This document shows, one piece after another, positions 17,887 to 27,549 of a stretch of 64,000 nt of DNA. Every line of letters begins with the position of its first letter. Position 1 is the stretch's first letter. This DNA is from Cronobacter turicensis z3032. GTDB taxonomy: Bacteria > Pseudomonadota > Gammaproteobacteria > Enterobacterales > Enterobacteriaceae. Made by a program: the position numbers and the translations under genes. The stretch lies in assembly GCA_000027065.2 (NCBI GenBank), contig FN543093.2, forward strand, positions 1,306,074 through 1,370,073, in the 5' to 3' direction. A model generated the notes under the pieces. The model worked only from the letters and a program-made list of their open reading frames with translations, was not told the DNA's origin and made no database searches.

Positions 17887-17916
17887 TTCAGACTGATTCC
17901 GCTTAAGGGCAGACGA

Positions 17917-19278
17917 TTATGCCGCCACCAGCAGTTGCGTAGCGACGATAACGACGATTAATCCAACCAGCACCGGCACCGAGGTGCGCTTGACGACTTC
18001 AAACGGAGAGATTTTCGCCATCCCGGCGACGGCCACTACCACGCCGGAAACCGGCGAAATGGTGCGGCCCAGGTTAGAGGCCTGCAGCATCGGGATCGTC
18101 AGATAAGCCGGGTTCACGCCTGCGCTGTGCGCGAGTTTCGGGATCATCTCAACGAACGCGTAAAACGGCGCGTTACCGGAGCCGGTTGTCATTGCAGCGA
18201 GCATCGTGAGCGTGACCAGCACCAGCATAAGAATAATGCTGGCCGAGCCAAACGACGTGGCGATGGAGATAAGGCTCTGGATAAAGCCGATAGTGCTGAG
18301 CCCCTGGGCGAAAACGCCAGCCGCCACCAGCAGAATGACCACGCCTGCGAAGGCGTCCGCCATGCCGCGGTACGCCACTTCCAGTCCGGCAAAAACCGTT
18401 TTGCTGTCAAAGCTGCGGATAAACTCAATAACGGCGGTCAGCACCATGCAGATGACCAGAATCGTAATGATATGCAACTGCGGGCCCCATTTGCCGTCGA
18501 AAATCAGCACGCCAATAATGGGGCTGAACGGCAGAATCGCGTAAAAAGCGGGCGCGTTAGTGGTGATGTCTTTCACATCCAGCGTTTCATGGTAGATGTG
18601 CTCTTTTTTATCGAGCCAGCGCTGCCAGAAGAAGTGGGCGATCGCCATGCTGATAATAGCCGCGATGGAGATCGGCAGCGTGGTTTTAAACGCGAAATCG
18701 ATGAGCGGCATTTCAGAGGCCTGCGCGGCCAGCACCACATCGCCGGAGGTGGGGGAGAGAATAATCGCCGCCGGAGAGGCGCAGATAGCCGCCGCCGCGC
18801 CGCGACTGATGCCGACATTCACCATCACCGGGAACAGCGTTGCCATCAGCAAGACGCCAAGCCCGGTCGCCGAGGAGACGGCGAGTGACATCAGACAGGC
18901 GACGAAATAGGCGGCAATCATCAGCAAATAGGGCGAATTAATATAACGCAGCGGGCGGGAGGCGAGCTTTACCACCATATCGTTGGCGCCGGTGTGCGTC
19001 ATATAGGCGGCAAACCCGCACAGCATCATAATCATCATGCCGAGATCGCCGCCGCGGCTCATCAGCAGAATTTTTATATATTCAAAAATATCGCTGACGG
19101 CGTAGCCGGTACTGGTCTCTTTCGCCGGTAATATGGCGTGACCCATTAGCGCGCTAATAATTAACAGTAAAATACCGCCGACAAACAGCACGCCCGTGGC
19201 GGAATAACCTTTAATGATATAACGCGCGACCCCCACAATAACCACGACGCCTGTGAGGAGTTCCAGAATTGTTCCCAT
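17917..19278 (-). CDS. dcuC: Anaerobic C4-dicarboxylate transporter DcuC
   Basis: A 453-residue inner-membrane protein with about 12 hydrophobic helices. It has DcuC-family landmarks: AAICASPAAIILSPTSGDVVLAA near residue 170 and AMTTGSGNAPFYAFVEMIPKLA near 365. It exports succinate and exchanges C4-dicarboxylates during fermentation. In E. coli dpiA and the cit cluster precede it; here rna is directly adjacent. An FNR-like site about 110 bp upstream supports anaerobic induction, as known for E. coli. Confidence 0.93.
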   Translation of the reverse strand: MGTILELLTGVVVIVGVARYIIKGYSATGVLFVGGILLLIISALMGHAILPAKETSTGYAVSDIFEYIKILLMSRGGDLGMMIMMLCGFAAYMTHTGANDMVVKLASRPLRYINSPYLLMIAAYFVACLMSLAVSSATGLGVLLMATLFPVMVNVGISRGAAAAICASPAAIILSPTSGDVVLAAQASEMPLIDFAFKTTLPISIAAIISMAIAHFFWQRWLDKKEHIYHETLDVKDITTNAPAFYAILPFSPIIGVLIFDGKWGPQLHIITILVICMVLTAVIEFIRSFDSKTVFAGLEVAYRGMADAFAGVVILLVAAGVFAQGLSTIGFIQSLISIATSFGSASIILMLVLVTLTMLAAMTTGSGNAPFYAFVEMIPKLAHSAGVNPAYLTIPMLQASNLGRTISPVSGVVVAVAGMAKISPFEVVKRTSVPVLVGLIVVIVATQLLVAA

Positions 19279-19750
19279 AATTGCCTCTGTTGAGCGACTG
19301 CAGAAATAACCTGGCGACGTCAGGCGCGTGGCGCAGGCATGATGCGGGGGAATGTGCCTGAATTACCCTGAGCGTTATCTGATACACATCAATAAACCTT
19401 CTGCTAGCCGCAAAGATGAACAGCATAGAAATAAACTACCAATAAATTAATGGGTTGCATAGAACTGTGGTTATGCCGGGGCACAGATAATGACGCAGAG
19501 GCGCAGGCAGACCGAAATTTACGTTAGGGAAAGTCGCTCGGGGCCGTTATTGACGGGCATTATTCCGGCAGGGGCGTGAATAAGAAAAATAACGATTTTT
19601 TGGGCACGGACAGCGGGGGAGAAGCGTCTGAAAAAAGGGCTTGCTACGCGACTGCCGGCTCGCTTTAGGAATTAACTGGCAGTCGGTTAAGTCTTCATTG
19701 AGGCACGATGGCGTAAAATATGCCTTCATACTAACAGTGGTAATTAAGAC
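19279..19750. promoter_or_regulatory. Divergent dcuC-pagP intergenic region
   Basis: 472 bp without a gene. CTGATACACATCAA at 19379-19392 matches the FNR consensus TTGAT-n4-ATCAA at nine of ten fixed positions and would serve dcuC. The remaining sequence, AT-rich from 19420 to 19460 and again near 19720, gave no convincing PhoP box or -35/-10 pair for pagP. Confidence 0.55.
19379..19392 (-). promoter_or_regulatory. FNR-like binding site upstream of dcuC
   Basis: On the minus strand TTGATGTGTATCAG, one mismatch from the FNR consensus palindrome. Known biology: E. coli dcuC is FNR-activated. I could not place the -10 element with confidence, so class and exact promoter position are open. Confidence 0.6.
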
Positions 19751-20329
19751 GTGACCGTAGTTAATAAATCCTTTCTGACGTTTCTTGTATTTTTCTGCCA
19801 GATATTATTTCCCCTGAACGCCTCGGCGCTGGAAGCGCCACGCACCGTAAAGGCCTGGGCCTCTGTGCTTGGCGATAACATCGCTGAGACATGGAACGAG
19901 CCGCAGCACGTGGATCTCTATGTTCCGGCTATCACCTGGCATGCGCGTTTCGCGTATGACAAAGAGAAAACCGACCGCTACAACGAACGCCCGTGGGGCG
20001 CGGGTATCGGCAAATCACGCTGGGATGAAAAAGGCAACTGGCACGGCCTGTATGTGATGGCGTTTAAAGATTCCTACAACAAATGGGAGCCTATCGCTGG
20101 TTATGGCTGGGAAGCGACATGGCGTCCGCTGCCTGACGACGCATTCCATGTGGGCCTGGGGTATACGCTTGGCGTAACGGCGCGCGATAACTGGGATTAC
20201 ATCCCGATTCCGCTGGTGCTGCCGCTGGCGTCGGTGGGCTATGGACCTGCGACATTCCAGATGACGTACATCCCCGGAACCTACAACAACGGAAACGTTT
20301 ACTTCGCGTGGCTCCGGTTGCAGTTTTAA
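19751..20329 (+). CDS. pagP: Lipid A palmitoyltransferase PagP
   Basis: A 192-residue outer-membrane beta-barrel enzyme that moves palmitate from phospholipid to lipid A. A signal peptide ends near residue 26 (NASA). Active-site residues known from E. coli PagP are visible: His64 in TWHARFAYD and Asp107-Ser108 in [10 protein letters not shown]. The C-terminus ends in Phe (WLRLQF), as usual for outer-membrane proteins. The start is GTG; no in-frame ATG would give an intact signal peptide. It makes the membrane more resistant to cationic peptides. PhoPQ control is known in relatives, but no clear PhoP box is seen here. Confidence 0.96.
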   Translation: MTVVNKSFLTFLVFFCQILFPLNASALEAPRTVKAWASVLGDNIAETWNEPQHVDLYVPAITWHARFAYDKEKTDRYNERPWGAGIGKSRWDEKGNWHGLYVMAFKDSYNKWEPIAGYGWEATWRPLPDDAFHVGLGYTLGVTARDNWDYIPIPLVLPLASVGYGPATFQMTYIPGTYNNGNVYFAWLRLQF

Positions 20330-20519
20330 GCGCAAAATATTTTCAGTCATAAGAAAATGCGCTAAGCCAGACAAAACAAGGCTCACAAGCCCAACGGCAA
20401 AAAAAGTTCGCGACTTTTATCACTTTTTCTAAAAGTTGGACTGGACAAAAGCCACCACAATTGATGTACTGATATCCGACACAGCATTTGTGTCGATTTT
20501 TCATGTAAAGGTAATTTTG
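20330..20519 (+). promoter_or_regulatory. cspE promoter and leader
   Basis: 190 bp between pagP and cspE. A leader up to the AAGG ribosome binding site contains the paired runs AAAAAGTTCGCGACTTTT and TCACTTTTTCTAAAAGT, able to form alternative hairpins. Cold-shock family leaders often fold this way; no exact cold box is recognised. Confidence 0.4.
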
Positions 20520-20729
20520 ATGTCTAAGATTAAAGGTAACGTTAAGTGGTTTAATGAATCCAAAGGATTCGGTTTCATTACTCCGGAAGATGGCAGCAAA
20601 GACGTGTTCGTACACTTCTCTGCGATCCAGAGCAATGGTTTCAAAACTCTGGCTGAAGGTCAGCGTGTAGAGTTCGAAATCACTAACGGTGCCAAAGGCC
20701 CTTCTGCTGCTAACGTAATCGCTCTGTAA
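20520..20729 (+). CDS. cspE: Cold-shock-family RNA chaperone CspE
   Basis: A 69-residue single cold-shock domain, differing by one residue from E. coli CspE as I remember it. RNP1 is KGFGFITP and RNP2 is VFVHFSAI. It binds single-stranded RNA and DNA, melts RNA hairpins and acts as a transcription antiterminator. The ATG follows AAAGG; a longer upstream frame has no support. The gene is monocistronic with its own terminator. Confidence 0.98.
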   Translation: MSKIKGNVKWFNESKGFGFITPEDGSKDVFVHFSAIQSNGFKTLAEGQRVEFEITNGAKGPSAANVIAL

Positions 20730-20750
20730 TTACAAACAGCAAGAATTTCA

Positions 20751-20778
20751 AAACCCGCTGATTCAGCGGGTTTTTTTA
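20751..20778 (+). terminator. Terminator of cspE
   Basis: AAACCCGCTG / AGCGGGTTT stem with a short loop and a tail of seven T, 22 bp after the stop codon. Confidence 0.92.
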
Positions 20779-20799
20779 TGCCTGCCGTTTTACTTTTTC

Positions 20800-20886
20800 T
20801 CAGTAAAACAGAAAGCTTTTCAGGAAAAACGCGACCACCAGAACGCTGAATAACACCGCCAGCCAGCTCATCATTTGCGCTTTCAT
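20800..20886 (-). CDS. Predicted 28-residue single-pass membrane protein
   Basis: A short gene on the minus strand starting ATG at 20886 and ending TGA at 20800. The peptide begins MKAQMMSW; residues 8-22 are almost wholly hydrophobic, followed by Lys23 and a hydrophobic tail ending in Tyr28, typical of a one-helix inner-membrane peptide. The ribosome binding site GGAGGGG sits three bases before the ATG, among the strongest in the window. It lies between cspE and crcB, downstream of crcB on the same strand (71 bp apart). I do not recognise it as a named E. coli small protein. Function unknown; it may tune a membrane complex. Confidence 0.72.
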   Translation of the reverse strand: MKAQMMSWLAVLFSVLVVAFFLKSFLFY

Positions 20887-20957
20887 AAGCCCCTCCGACA
20901 CAGACGATAAGCCGATAGTGGCAGAGAAAAATTAAGCTAACATTAACGCGGCGTCGG

Positions 20958-21341
20958 TTAGCGCACGCTGACGGAAGAAAAAAGCCAGAATGCGAGCGCC
21001 GTCATCATAAACGAGCCGAACAGGTTCAGCGCCACGTTAAGCCCCGCCCAACCAAGGCGGCCCTCCTGCAGCAAAAACACCACTTCAGCGGAGAAGGTCG
21101 AGAAGGTCGTCAGGCCGCCGCACAGGCCGGTCGTAATGAGGAGCTTCCACATGGGGTCCAGATGCGTCATGCGGCTGAACCATGCAAGCCCGGCACCAAT
21201 GATAAATGCCCCTGCGAGGTTAGCGGTAAGCGTCCCGAGAGGAATCGCGTGGTGCGCAGGATTCAGGCGCAAACCGAGCCACCAGCGCAGCACGCTGCCG
21301 GTGCCACCGCCGAGAAATACCGCGAGCATAATTTTTAACAT
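20958..21341 (-). CDS. crcB: Fluoride ion channel CrcB/Fluc
   Basis: A 127-residue four-helix membrane protein that forms dual-topology dimers and exports fluoride. Family motifs present: [14 protein letters not shown] near residue 12, [14 protein letters not shown] near 36 and [15 protein letters not shown] near 75, which carry pore Asn, Phe and Thr residues. It is divergent from ybeM with 82 bp between starts. No fluoride riboswitch fold is seen in that gap. Confidence 0.95.
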   Translation of the reverse strand: MLKIMLAVFLGGGTGSVLRWWLGLRLNPAHHAIPLGTLTANLAGAFIIGAGLAWFSRMTHLDPMWKLLITTGLCGGLTTFSTFSAEVVFLLQEGRLGWAGLNVALNLFGSFMMTALAFWLFSSVSVR

Positions 21342-21423
21342 GGGACGCTTGTCATGATGTTATTTGAAAGACGAATAGTTTACCGTCAGCAAAGGCATGC
21401 TGGCTACCGGAAGGGGAAGTGAA

Positions 21424-22212
21424 ATGAAAGTAGCGGTTGGACAGTTTGCGGTCACGCCTGACGCGCAACAAAATGCACAAACCTGTACAGCGCTGATGGC
21501 TAACGCCGCCAGCCAGAATGCCGCGTTGCTGGTGCTGCCGGAGGCGTTGCTGGCGCGCAGTGACAGCGACCCGGATATGTCGGTGAAATCGGCCCAGTCG
21601 CTTGACGGCGACTATGTTCTGCGCCTGCGCGAGGAGAGCGCCAGAAACCGCCTGACAACGCTTCTGACGCTGCATATCCCGACCAGTAAGGGCAGGGCGG
21701 CCAATACGCTTATCGCGCTGCGTGGCGGCGAGATTATCGCGCAGTATCAGAAGATTCATCTGTATGACGCCTTCGCGATGCAGGAGTCGCGGCTGGTGGA
21801 CGCCGGCAGTACGCTGCCGCCGTTAATTGAGGTGGAAGGCATGAAGGTCGGGTTGATGACCTGCTACGACTTACGCTTCCCGGAGATGGCGCTGAGCCTG
21901 GCGCTTGCGGGCGCTGACGTGCTGGCGTTGCCGGCGGCCTGGGTGCGTGGGCCGCTCAAAGAACATCACTGGACCACGCTGCTCGCGGCCCGGGCCCTGG
22001 ACACCACCTGTTATATCGTGGCGAGCGGCGAGTGCGGCAACCGCAATATCGGCCAAAGCCGCGTGGTGGACCCGCTTGGCGTGACGATCGCGGCGGCAGG
22101 TGAGCGCCCGGAGCTGATTTTCGCTGAGATTTCAGCGACGCGCGTGGCGCAGGTGCGAGAACAGCTGCCAGTGCTCAAAAATCGCCGTTTCGCCGCACCA
22201 GAATTATTGTGA
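21424..22212 (+). CDS. ybeM: Deaminated glutathione amidase (nitrilase superfamily, Nit1-like)
   Basis: A 262-residue carbon-nitrogen hydrolase. The Glu-Lys-Cys triad is visible as Glu40 (VLPEALL), Lys110 (YQKIHLYD) and Cys147 ([10 protein letters not shown]). Members of this subgroup, including the E. coli protein, hydrolyse deaminated glutathione, a side product of transaminases acting on glutathione. The start at 21424 follows GGAAGGGGA; a longer frame begins nine codons earlier. The gene is divergent from crcB and upstream of tatE. Confidence 0.9.
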   Translation: MKVAVGQFAVTPDAQQNAQTCTALMANAASQNAALLVLPEALLARSDSDPDMSVKSAQSLDGDYVLRLREESARNRLTTLLTLHIPTSKGRAANTLIALRGGEIIAQYQKIHLYDAFAMQESRLVDAGSTLPPLIEVEGMKVGLMTCYDLRFPEMALSLALAGADVLALPAAWVRGPLKEHHWTTLLAARALDTTCYIVASGECGNRNIGQSRVVDPLGVTIAAAGERPELIFAEISATRVAQVREQLPVLKNRRFAAPELL

Positions 22213-22338
22213 TGTTTTTTTATCCAGCGCTTGATTCATCTCGTTACAGATTGCTATTGTGTGTCGGGCTTAAATGACCGTTAATAAGTACGGTCTTTGA
22301 CATCGCCGACTGGCGCCAGATTTTCTAAGAAGGTAAGT

Positions 22339-22542
22339 ATGGGTGAAATTAGTATTACCAAACTGCTCGTGATCGCCGCACTGGTTGTTCTGCTGTTTGG
22401 TACCAAAAAACTGCGTACGCTTGGGGGCGACCTGGGTGCCGCGATTAAAGGCTTCAAGAAAGCCATGAACGACGACGAGTCCGGCGCGAAAACGCCTGCG
22501 GCGACCGAAGCCCCGGCAGAACGTCTTTCTCACAAAGAATAA
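22339..22542 (+). CDS. tatE: Twin-arginine translocase subunit TatE
   Basis: A 67-residue TatA-family protein: one N-terminal membrane helix ([26 protein letters not shown]) followed by an amphipathic helix ([13 protein letters not shown]) and a charged tail. It acts with TatABC to export folded cofactor proteins; in E. coli it is a minor TatA paralog. The ATG at 22339 follows AAGG. It stands alone between ybeM and lipA, as in E. coli. Confidence 0.96.
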   Translation: MGEISITKLLVIAALVVLLFGTKKLRTLGGDLGAAIKGFKKAMNDDESGAKTPAATEAPAERLSHKE

Positions 22543-22560
22543 TTTCTGCCCCTGCGGCAT

Positions 22561-22592
22561 AAAAAAACCGGCTCACAGAGGCCGGTTTTTTT
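22561..22592. terminator. Bidirectional terminator between tatE and lipA
   Basis: Stem AAACCGGC / GCCGGTTT with an 8-base loop and T runs on both strands, between the convergent genes. Confidence 0.9.
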
Positions 22593-22628
22593 GTGGGCGA
22601 AGCCCGATGGTAACAACCTGTTACGCGC

Positions 22629-23594
22629 TTATTTCACTTCTTCGCCTTTCGCCTGGAGATCGGCATGGTAAGAAGAGCGTACGAACGGGCCACAGGCGGC
22701 GTGGGTAAAGCCCATCGCCAGCGCTTCCGCTTTCATCTCTTCAAACTCATCCGGGCTCACATAGCGCTGTACCGGCAGGTGGTGACGGCTCGGCTGCAGG
22801 TACTGGCCCAGCGTCAGCATGGTCACGCCGTGGGCGCGCAGATCGCGCATCACGTCGATGATTTCCGCATTGGTCTCGCCAAGGCCAACCATCAGGCCGG
22901 ATTTGGTCGGGATCTCCGGGTGCGCTTCTTTAAAGCGCTCCAGCAGCTTCAGCGACCAGTTATAGTCCGCGCCTGGACGCACCTGACGATAAAGACGCGG
23001 CACGTTTTCCAGGTTGTGGTTAAACACATCCGGCGGCGTGGCGGTCAGGATCTCCAGCGCTTTATCCATACGGCCGCGGAAATCGGGCACCAGCGTCTCG
23101 ATTTTGATGGTCGGGCTCTTTTCACGGATAGCCGTAATACAGTCGGCAAAGTGCTGAGCGCCGCCGTCACGCAGGTCGTCGCGATCCACAGAGGTGATAA
23201 CGACGTAGCGCAGCGCCATATCGGCGATGGTTTGCGCCAGCTTCTGCGGCTCGTTGGCATCCGGGGCGACCGGACGGCCGTGCGCCACGTCGCAGAACGG
23301 GCAGCGACGGGTGCAGATAGCGCCGAGGATCATAAAGGTCGCGGTGCCATGGTTGAAACACTCCGCAAGGTTCGGGCAGGAGGCCTCTTCACAAACCGAG
23401 TGGAGGCCATTCTTGCGCATCGCCGCTTTGATACCCTGAATGCGGGTAGAGTCGGCAGGGAGTTTGATTTTCATCCACTCCGGCTTTCTTAACAAAGCCT
23501 CCCGCTCTGTCGCCACATTCTTAACCGGGATAAGGGCCATTTTATCGGCATCGCGGTATTTCACACCGCGTTCCATCACAATGGGTTTACTCAT
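22629..23594 (-). CDS. lipA: Lipoyl synthase (radical SAM)
   Basis: A 321-residue enzyme identical in length to E. coli LipA. It inserts two sulfurs into octanoyl groups on lipoyl domains. The auxiliary cluster ligands are in [12 protein letters not shown] (Cys68, Cys73, Cys79) and the radical SAM cluster in CTRRCPFC (Cys94, Cys98, Cys101); the C-terminal Ser ligand lies in FVRSSYHAD. The pathway partner LipB is encoded nearby, separated by ybeF, as in E. coli. Confidence 0.98.
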   Translation of the reverse strand: MSKPIVMERGVKYRDADKMALIPVKNVATEREALLRKPEWMKIKLPADSTRIQGIKAAMRKNGLHSVCEEASCPNLAECFNHGTATFMILGAICTRRCPFCDVAHGRPVAPDANEPQKLAQTIADMALRYVVITSVDRDDLRDGGAQHFADCITAIREKSPTIKIETLVPDFRGRMDKALEILTATPPDVFNHNLENVPRLYRQVRPGADYNWSLKLLERFKEAHPEIPTKSGLMVGLGETNAEIIDVMRDLRAHGVTMLTLGQYLQPSRHHLPVQRYVSPDEFEEMKAEALAMGFTHAACGPFVRSSYHADLQAKGEEVK

Positions 23595-23785
23595 AGCGTG
23601 CGTGTTCCAGTTGCGGATAACGAAGGAAAGCGTTTAAATTCAAGCTAATGTTGTATTTATCAACTATTTTTGAATTAACGGCACGCAGTATAACATTACT
23701 GCCACACAGAATCAGCCTGAGGGCACCCGAAACGCCGAAGAATTTGTAAAATAGTTGTTATTTTGTGCCCTTAAGCGGTCGCCCA

Positions 23786-24793
23786 TTATGAGGGCGACGC
23801 GCCAGCTGAAACGGTGTGATGCGTAAACCCTTCCACAATCGCTTCAATGACATTCTGCACCACGGGATCACGCAGGCTGAATTTATTGTAATGCAATGAA
23901 ATGTCGATAGTTTCTTTAATAACGACATCGCTTTCCACTTCAATAAGCCCAAAGCTTTCTTTAAATAACGTGAATATTCGTGCGGGCATAAAGCCGATTA
24001 AATCGCTGCTGCCGATGATAGAGGCGATCGTCACCATATTGTAACTGCTAAACGAAACGTTTCGATCAGGCAGTAAGGTATTAATCTGCTTACGTACGCC
24101 GTTCACCATTCCGCCCGGTAACATGATGAAAGTGTGCTCCCAGGTTTGTAGGTCTTCCGACGTGACCGGCTCGCCGGTACGCGAGCAAGGATGGCCGCGA
24201 CGACACACCACGGCGACGCGATCTTTAAAGAGCAGGTGGGTGCTGAGAGTACGCGAAGACCATGAGCCGCTGTCGACCACCAGATCGGTCTGGAACTGGC
24301 TCAGCTGGGTTTCGGTGTCCTGCAGCGGGATGTTACGGATTTGCAGATGGGGGTTTACCGTGCGGATCTGCTTGTAAATTTGTGGGATCACCAGCGCGCC
24401 CAGCGAGGCGGAGGTCGCAATGGTAATGGTGCGCTGTTTTTCGTGCTCACCCTGTAAATCCAGGGCGCCAAGAATAGATTCCAGTCCCTGACTGATATAT
24501 TCATGCATGTGAGTCGCATAAGCAGTCGGGGTGACCCCTTGCCCTTTGCGAATAAACAACGGATCGGGAAATATCAGTCGCAGTTTCTGAATAGACTGGC
24601 TGATGGCCGATGGCGTCAGGTTCAGTACTCTGGCCGCGTTAACGATGCCTTTATGCACGTATACGGCTTCGAAAATCGTCAGCAGGTTTAGATCGATATT
24701 TCGCAGAGTCTGGAATATTTGCGGTCTACTGTCATCTTCCTGTTTGGCTGAAGGTTTTTCAGGGGGATGGTTCAATTCCACGCTACGCTCCAA
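23786..24793 (-). CDS. ybeF: LysR-family regulator YbeF
   Basis: A 335-residue LysR-type regulator. After a charged 25-residue leader, the DNA-binding domain (RNIDLNLLTIFEAVYVHKGI, then LTPSAISQSIQKLR, DPLFIRKGQGVTPTAYA) is nearly identical to E. coli YbeF, while the effector domain (residues 120-320) has diverged more. Its HTH also resembles the YbdO-type protein at the left end. Targets are unknown. It sits between lipA and lipB on the same strand but has its own 308-bp upstream region. Confidence 0.88.
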   Translation of the reverse strand: MERSVELNHPPEKPSAKQEDDSRPQIFQTLRNIDLNLLTIFEAVYVHKGIVNAARVLNLTPSAISQSIQKLRLIFPDPLFIRKGQGVTPTAYATHMHEYISQGLESILGALDLQGEHEKQRTITIATSASLGALVIPQIYKQIRTVNPHLQIRNIPLQDTETQLSQFQTDLVVDSGSWSSRTLSTHLLFKDRVAVVCRRGHPCSRTGEPVTSEDLQTWEHTFIMLPGGMVNGVRKQINTLLPDRNVSFSSYNMVTIASIIGSSDLIGFMPARIFTLFKESFGLIEVESDVVIKETIDISLHYNKFSLRDPVVQNVIEAIVEGFTHHTVSAGASPS

Positions 24794-25101
24794 CTGTATA
24801 GATAAATCAAATAATAGAGAGGTTCTATTTATAATAACTGTGAACAGGTCCCTTAGCCGACAATAAAACGCTCCGGGGATCTTACCCGCATAAAGTGAAC
24901 AGGACTTTACATGGACGGCATAGGGGCGGGTGGTGTTTTCAGATAAATCCCGCTAATCTTCTCTTGCCGTTAATCCATTGATGAGATTAAGGAAAATCTA
25001 TTCAGGCGCAGAGAAAATAAATAATCCGTTATGGAATGTAAAGCGGCAAATTGCATATCGATTAAAGGCCGCCACAAGAAGGGCGGCGAACCAAGAAAGT
25101 C
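24794..25101. promoter_or_regulatory. Upstream region of ybeF and 3' region of lipB
   Basis: 308 bp, AT-rich near ybeF. The motif GTGAACAGG is repeated at 24840-24848 and 24895-24903 (55 bp apart), a possible regulator site. At 25068-25087 GCCGCC-n8-GGCGGC followed on the minus strand by CTTTAAT could be a weak terminator for lipB. No gene is seen. Confidence 0.4.
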
Positions 25102-25743
25102 TTAAGCGCTGATATATTCCGCAGGGGGATTATTAAGTAGCGCTAAAAAGTGATGCACCAGTCGCGGTTGCACCGCTTCAGGGTTTGCGCCAGCAGAAAG
25201 GGCGCTCACCTGGGTCATTTCCATGCCGGCGTACCCGCAAGGATTAATACGTAAAAAAGGGCGTAAATCCATATTAATATTGAGTGCAAGCCCGTGAAAC
25301 GAGCAGCCTTTACGAATACGCAGACCCAATGAGCAGATTTTTTTGCCATCCACATAGACGCCTGGCGCGTCTGGTCGAGGGTAGGCGTTAATATTCCACT
25401 CTGCAAGTGTATTGACGACGGTCTGTTCCAGCAAGGTGACCAGCTCACGCACGCCAAGTTTGCGGCGTCTGAGATCTAACATCACATACATGACCTGTTG
25501 GCCGGGCCCGTGATAGGTCACCTGGCCGCCGCGATCGCTCTGAATAACCGGAATGTCACCCGGCATCAATACATGTTCTGCCTTGCCGGCCTGCCCCTGC
25601 GTAAACACGGGCGTGTGCTCGACCAGCCAGATCTCATCCGGGGTGGTTTCTTCGCGTTCGTCGGTAAACTGATGCATTGCCTGCGAAACGGGTTCATAAG
25701 GCTGAAGCCCGAGCTGGCGAACAATGATTTTTTCCTGAAGCAA
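25102..25743 (-). CDS. lipB: Octanoyltransferase LipB
   Basis: A 213-residue cytosolic enzyme transferring octanoate from acyl carrier protein to lipoyl-accepting lysines. The motif [15 protein letters not shown] is near residue 73, the catalytic Lys in [10 protein letters not shown] near 135 and the thioester-forming Cys in [11 protein letters not shown] near 169. The start is TTG with CGGAGA upstream; E. coli lipB also starts at a rare codon at this position as I recall. It follows ybeD at a 78-bp gap. Confidence 0.96.
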   Translation of the reverse strand: MLQEKIIVRQLGLQPYEPVSQAMHQFTDEREETTPDEIWLVEHTPVFTQGQAGKAEHVLMPGDIPVIQSDRGGQVTYHGPGQQVMYVMLDLRRRKLGVRELVTLLEQTVVNTLAEWNINAYPRPDAPGVYVDGKKICSLGLRIRKGCSFHGLALNINMDLRPFLRINPCGYAGMEMTQVSALSAGANPEAVQPRLVHHFLALLNNPPAEYISA

Positions 25744-25821
25744 AACGGCGTCTCCGAAGAGAGAAGGTGCGGGGAGTATATCACGAAGAGAAGTTACCCG
25801 GACGTGGCCGGGTAACGGGGA

Positions 25822-26085
25822 TTACAGCACCATACGCACGATCTCGATATTGCCAAGCTCTTCATAGAGCGTTTCCACCTGCTCGATATGCGTCGCATTG
25901 ATGGTAATCGAAACGGAATGGTAGTTGCCTTTGCTGCTCGGTTTAATCTGCGGCGTGTAGTCGCCGGGAGCATGGCGCTGCACTACCTCGACGACCAGAT
26001 CGACCAACTCAGGCTTCGCCAGGCCCATTACTTTGTAAGTAAAGGGGGTCGGGAACTCAAGCAGCTCGTTAAGTTTGGTTTTCAT
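25822..26085 (-). CDS. ybeD: Conserved protein YbeD (UPF0250/DUF493)
   Basis: An 87-residue cytosolic protein with a ferredoxin-like alpha/beta fold as known for E. coli YbeD. It starts [21 protein letters not shown] and ends with a strand IEIVRMVL. The fold resembles ACT-type regulatory domains, but no ligand or function is established. The gene always lies between dacA and lipB in enterics, which suggests, without proof, a tie to lipoate or cell wall metabolism. Confidence 0.93.
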   Translation of the reverse strand: MKTKLNELLEFPTPFTYKVMGLAKPELVDLVVEVVQRHAPGDYTPQIKPSSKGNYHSVSITINATHIEQVETLYEELGNIEIVRMVL

Positions 26086-26104
26086 GTCAGCTCCAGCGTT
26101 ACGT

Positions 26105-26137
26105 CAAAAAATAATAACTCCCGCCGAAGCGGGAGTT
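26105..26137 (-). terminator. Terminator of dacA
   Basis: Stem AACTCCCGC / GCGGGAGTT with a TTCG-type tetraloop on the minus strand, followed by ATTATTTTTT; 54 bp past the dacA stop. Confidence 0.88.
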
Positions 26138-26190
26138 GGATTGATGTTTAGTATATGGGGATGAAAGTCAGGCTTTCAAGTGGTCAGCAA

Positions 26191-27405
26191 TTAACCAAAC
26201 CAGTGGTGGAACATCAGTTTGATGTAATCGATGATACGGCCAAAGAAGTTGCCTTCCTGAATCTCTTCCAGTACGACCAGTGGGCGCTGCTCGATGGTTT
26301 TACCGTCCAGCTGGAAATTAATGGTGCCGACCACCTGATTTTTCGCCAGCGGCGCGTGCAGCTCAGAGGTGTTAAGCACATAGCTGGCTTTCAGATCTTT
26401 CATGCGGCCACGCGGGATGGTCAGATAGATATCTTTATCAACGCCCAGCGAGGCGCGGTCGTTATCGCCAAACCATGCCGGTTCAGACGCAAACTCTTTG
26501 CCCGCTTTCAGCGGATTTACGGTTTCGAAGAAACGGAAGCCCCAGGTCAGCAGTTTTTTGCTTTCAGCTTCGCGGCCTTTAAAGGTGCGACCGCCCATCA
26601 CGGCAGAGATGAGACGCATCTGGCCTTCGGTGGCAGACGCAACCAGGTTGTAGCCTGCTTTGTCGGTGTGACCGGTTTTGATACCGTCCACATTCAGGCT
26701 GTTATCCCACAGCAGACCGTTACGGTTGGTCTGGCGGATGCCGTTGAAGGTAAACTCTTTCTCTCTGTAGATGGAGTACTCGTTCGGCACATCGCGGATC
26801 AACGCCTGGCCAATCAGCGCCATGTCGCGCGCAGAACTGTACTGACCATCAGCGTCAAGACCGTGTACGGTCTGGAAATGGGTGTTTTTCAGGCCCAGCG
26901 CGGTAACGTAGCTGTTCATCAGGCCCACAAACGCGTCCTGGCTCCCTGCGACGTAGTCGGCCATCGCCACGCAGGCATCGTTGCCGGACTGCAGGTTAAT
27001 CCCGCGGATCAGCTGGGAAACCGGTACCTGCATGCCAGGCTTCAGGAACATCAGGGATGAGCCTTTGAAGACCGGGTTGCCGGTGGCCCAGGCGTCGTTG
27101 CCGATAGTTACCACATCGGACTCTTTAAATTTGCCTGCTTTCATCGCCTGGCCGATGACATAACTGGTCATCATTTTGGTCAGGCTCGCCGGATCGCGGC
27201 GCGCGTCAGCATTCTGCTCCGCCAGCACTTTCCCTGAGTTGTAATCGATGAGGATGTAAGCTTCCGCGTCGATCTGCGGCACGCCTGGGATCATCGTTTT
27301 GATATTGAGGTCGTCGGCATGGGCGGCGGTGGAAAGGGCTGCGACAGAAAGCACCGTGGTAGCGGCGAGACGCTGCATAAAACGAACGGAGAAAGTGGTC
27401 TTCAT
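26191..27405 (-). CDS. dacA: D-alanyl-D-alanine carboxypeptidase DacA (PBP5)
   Basis: 404 residues, a class C low-molecular-weight penicillin-binding protein that trims pentapeptides in the periplasm. A signal peptide ends STAAHA before DDLNIKTM. Active-site motifs are ASLTK (nucleophile Ser), SGN in [10 protein letters not shown], and KTG in [14 protein letters not shown]. The C-terminal amphipathic helix [14 protein letters not shown] anchors it to the inner membrane. The start matches the E. coli protein; the upstream 24 codons in frame have no homology. Belongs to the rodA-mrdA-rlpA-dacA cell-shape cluster. Confidence 0.97.
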   Translation of the reverse strand: MKTTFSVRFMQRLAATTVLSVAALSTAAHADDLNIKTMIPGVPQIDAEAYILIDYNSGKVLAEQNADARRDPASLTKMMTSYVIGQAMKAGKFKESDVVTIGNDAWATGNPVFKGSSLMFLKPGMQVPVSQLIRGINLQSGNDACVAMADYVAGSQDAFVGLMNSYVTALGLKNTHFQTVHGLDADGQYSSARDMALIGQALIRDVPNEYSIYREKEFTFNGIRQTNRNGLLWDNSLNVDGIKTGHTDKAGYNLVASATEGQMRLISAVMGGRTFKGREAESKKLLTWGFRFFETVNPLKAGKEFASEPAWFGDNDRASLGVDKDIYLTIPRGRMKDLKASYVLNTSELHAPLAKNQVVGTINFQLDGKTIEQRPLVVLEEIQEGNFFGRIIDYIKLMFHHWFG

Positions 27406-27526
27406 GGTCTGAACAACGACATCCGTGATGAGTGAAAAAAAGTGCCTTACTATAGCAAATGCCTTATGGGCTGGCATCCGACTTTGCGCATGACTTTGTT
27501 AACGGCCTTTACCGTAACTGACAAAG

Positions 27527-27549
27527 CGGCAGGCCAGCCCGGCCTGCGT
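27527..27549 (-). terminator. Possible weak terminator between rlpA and dacA
   Basis: GCAGGCC / GGCCTGC stem with a 5-base loop immediately after the rlpA stop codon, but without a T run, so it may only stabilise the 3' end. Confidence 0.35.

Noticed and set aside
19660..19750. PhoP box for pagP
   Set aside because: GGTTAA at about 19688 has no second half-site at 11-bp spacing.
21342..21423. Fluoride riboswitch before crcB
   Set aside because: The 82-bp gap shows no match to the crcB motif and is shared with the divergent ybeM start.
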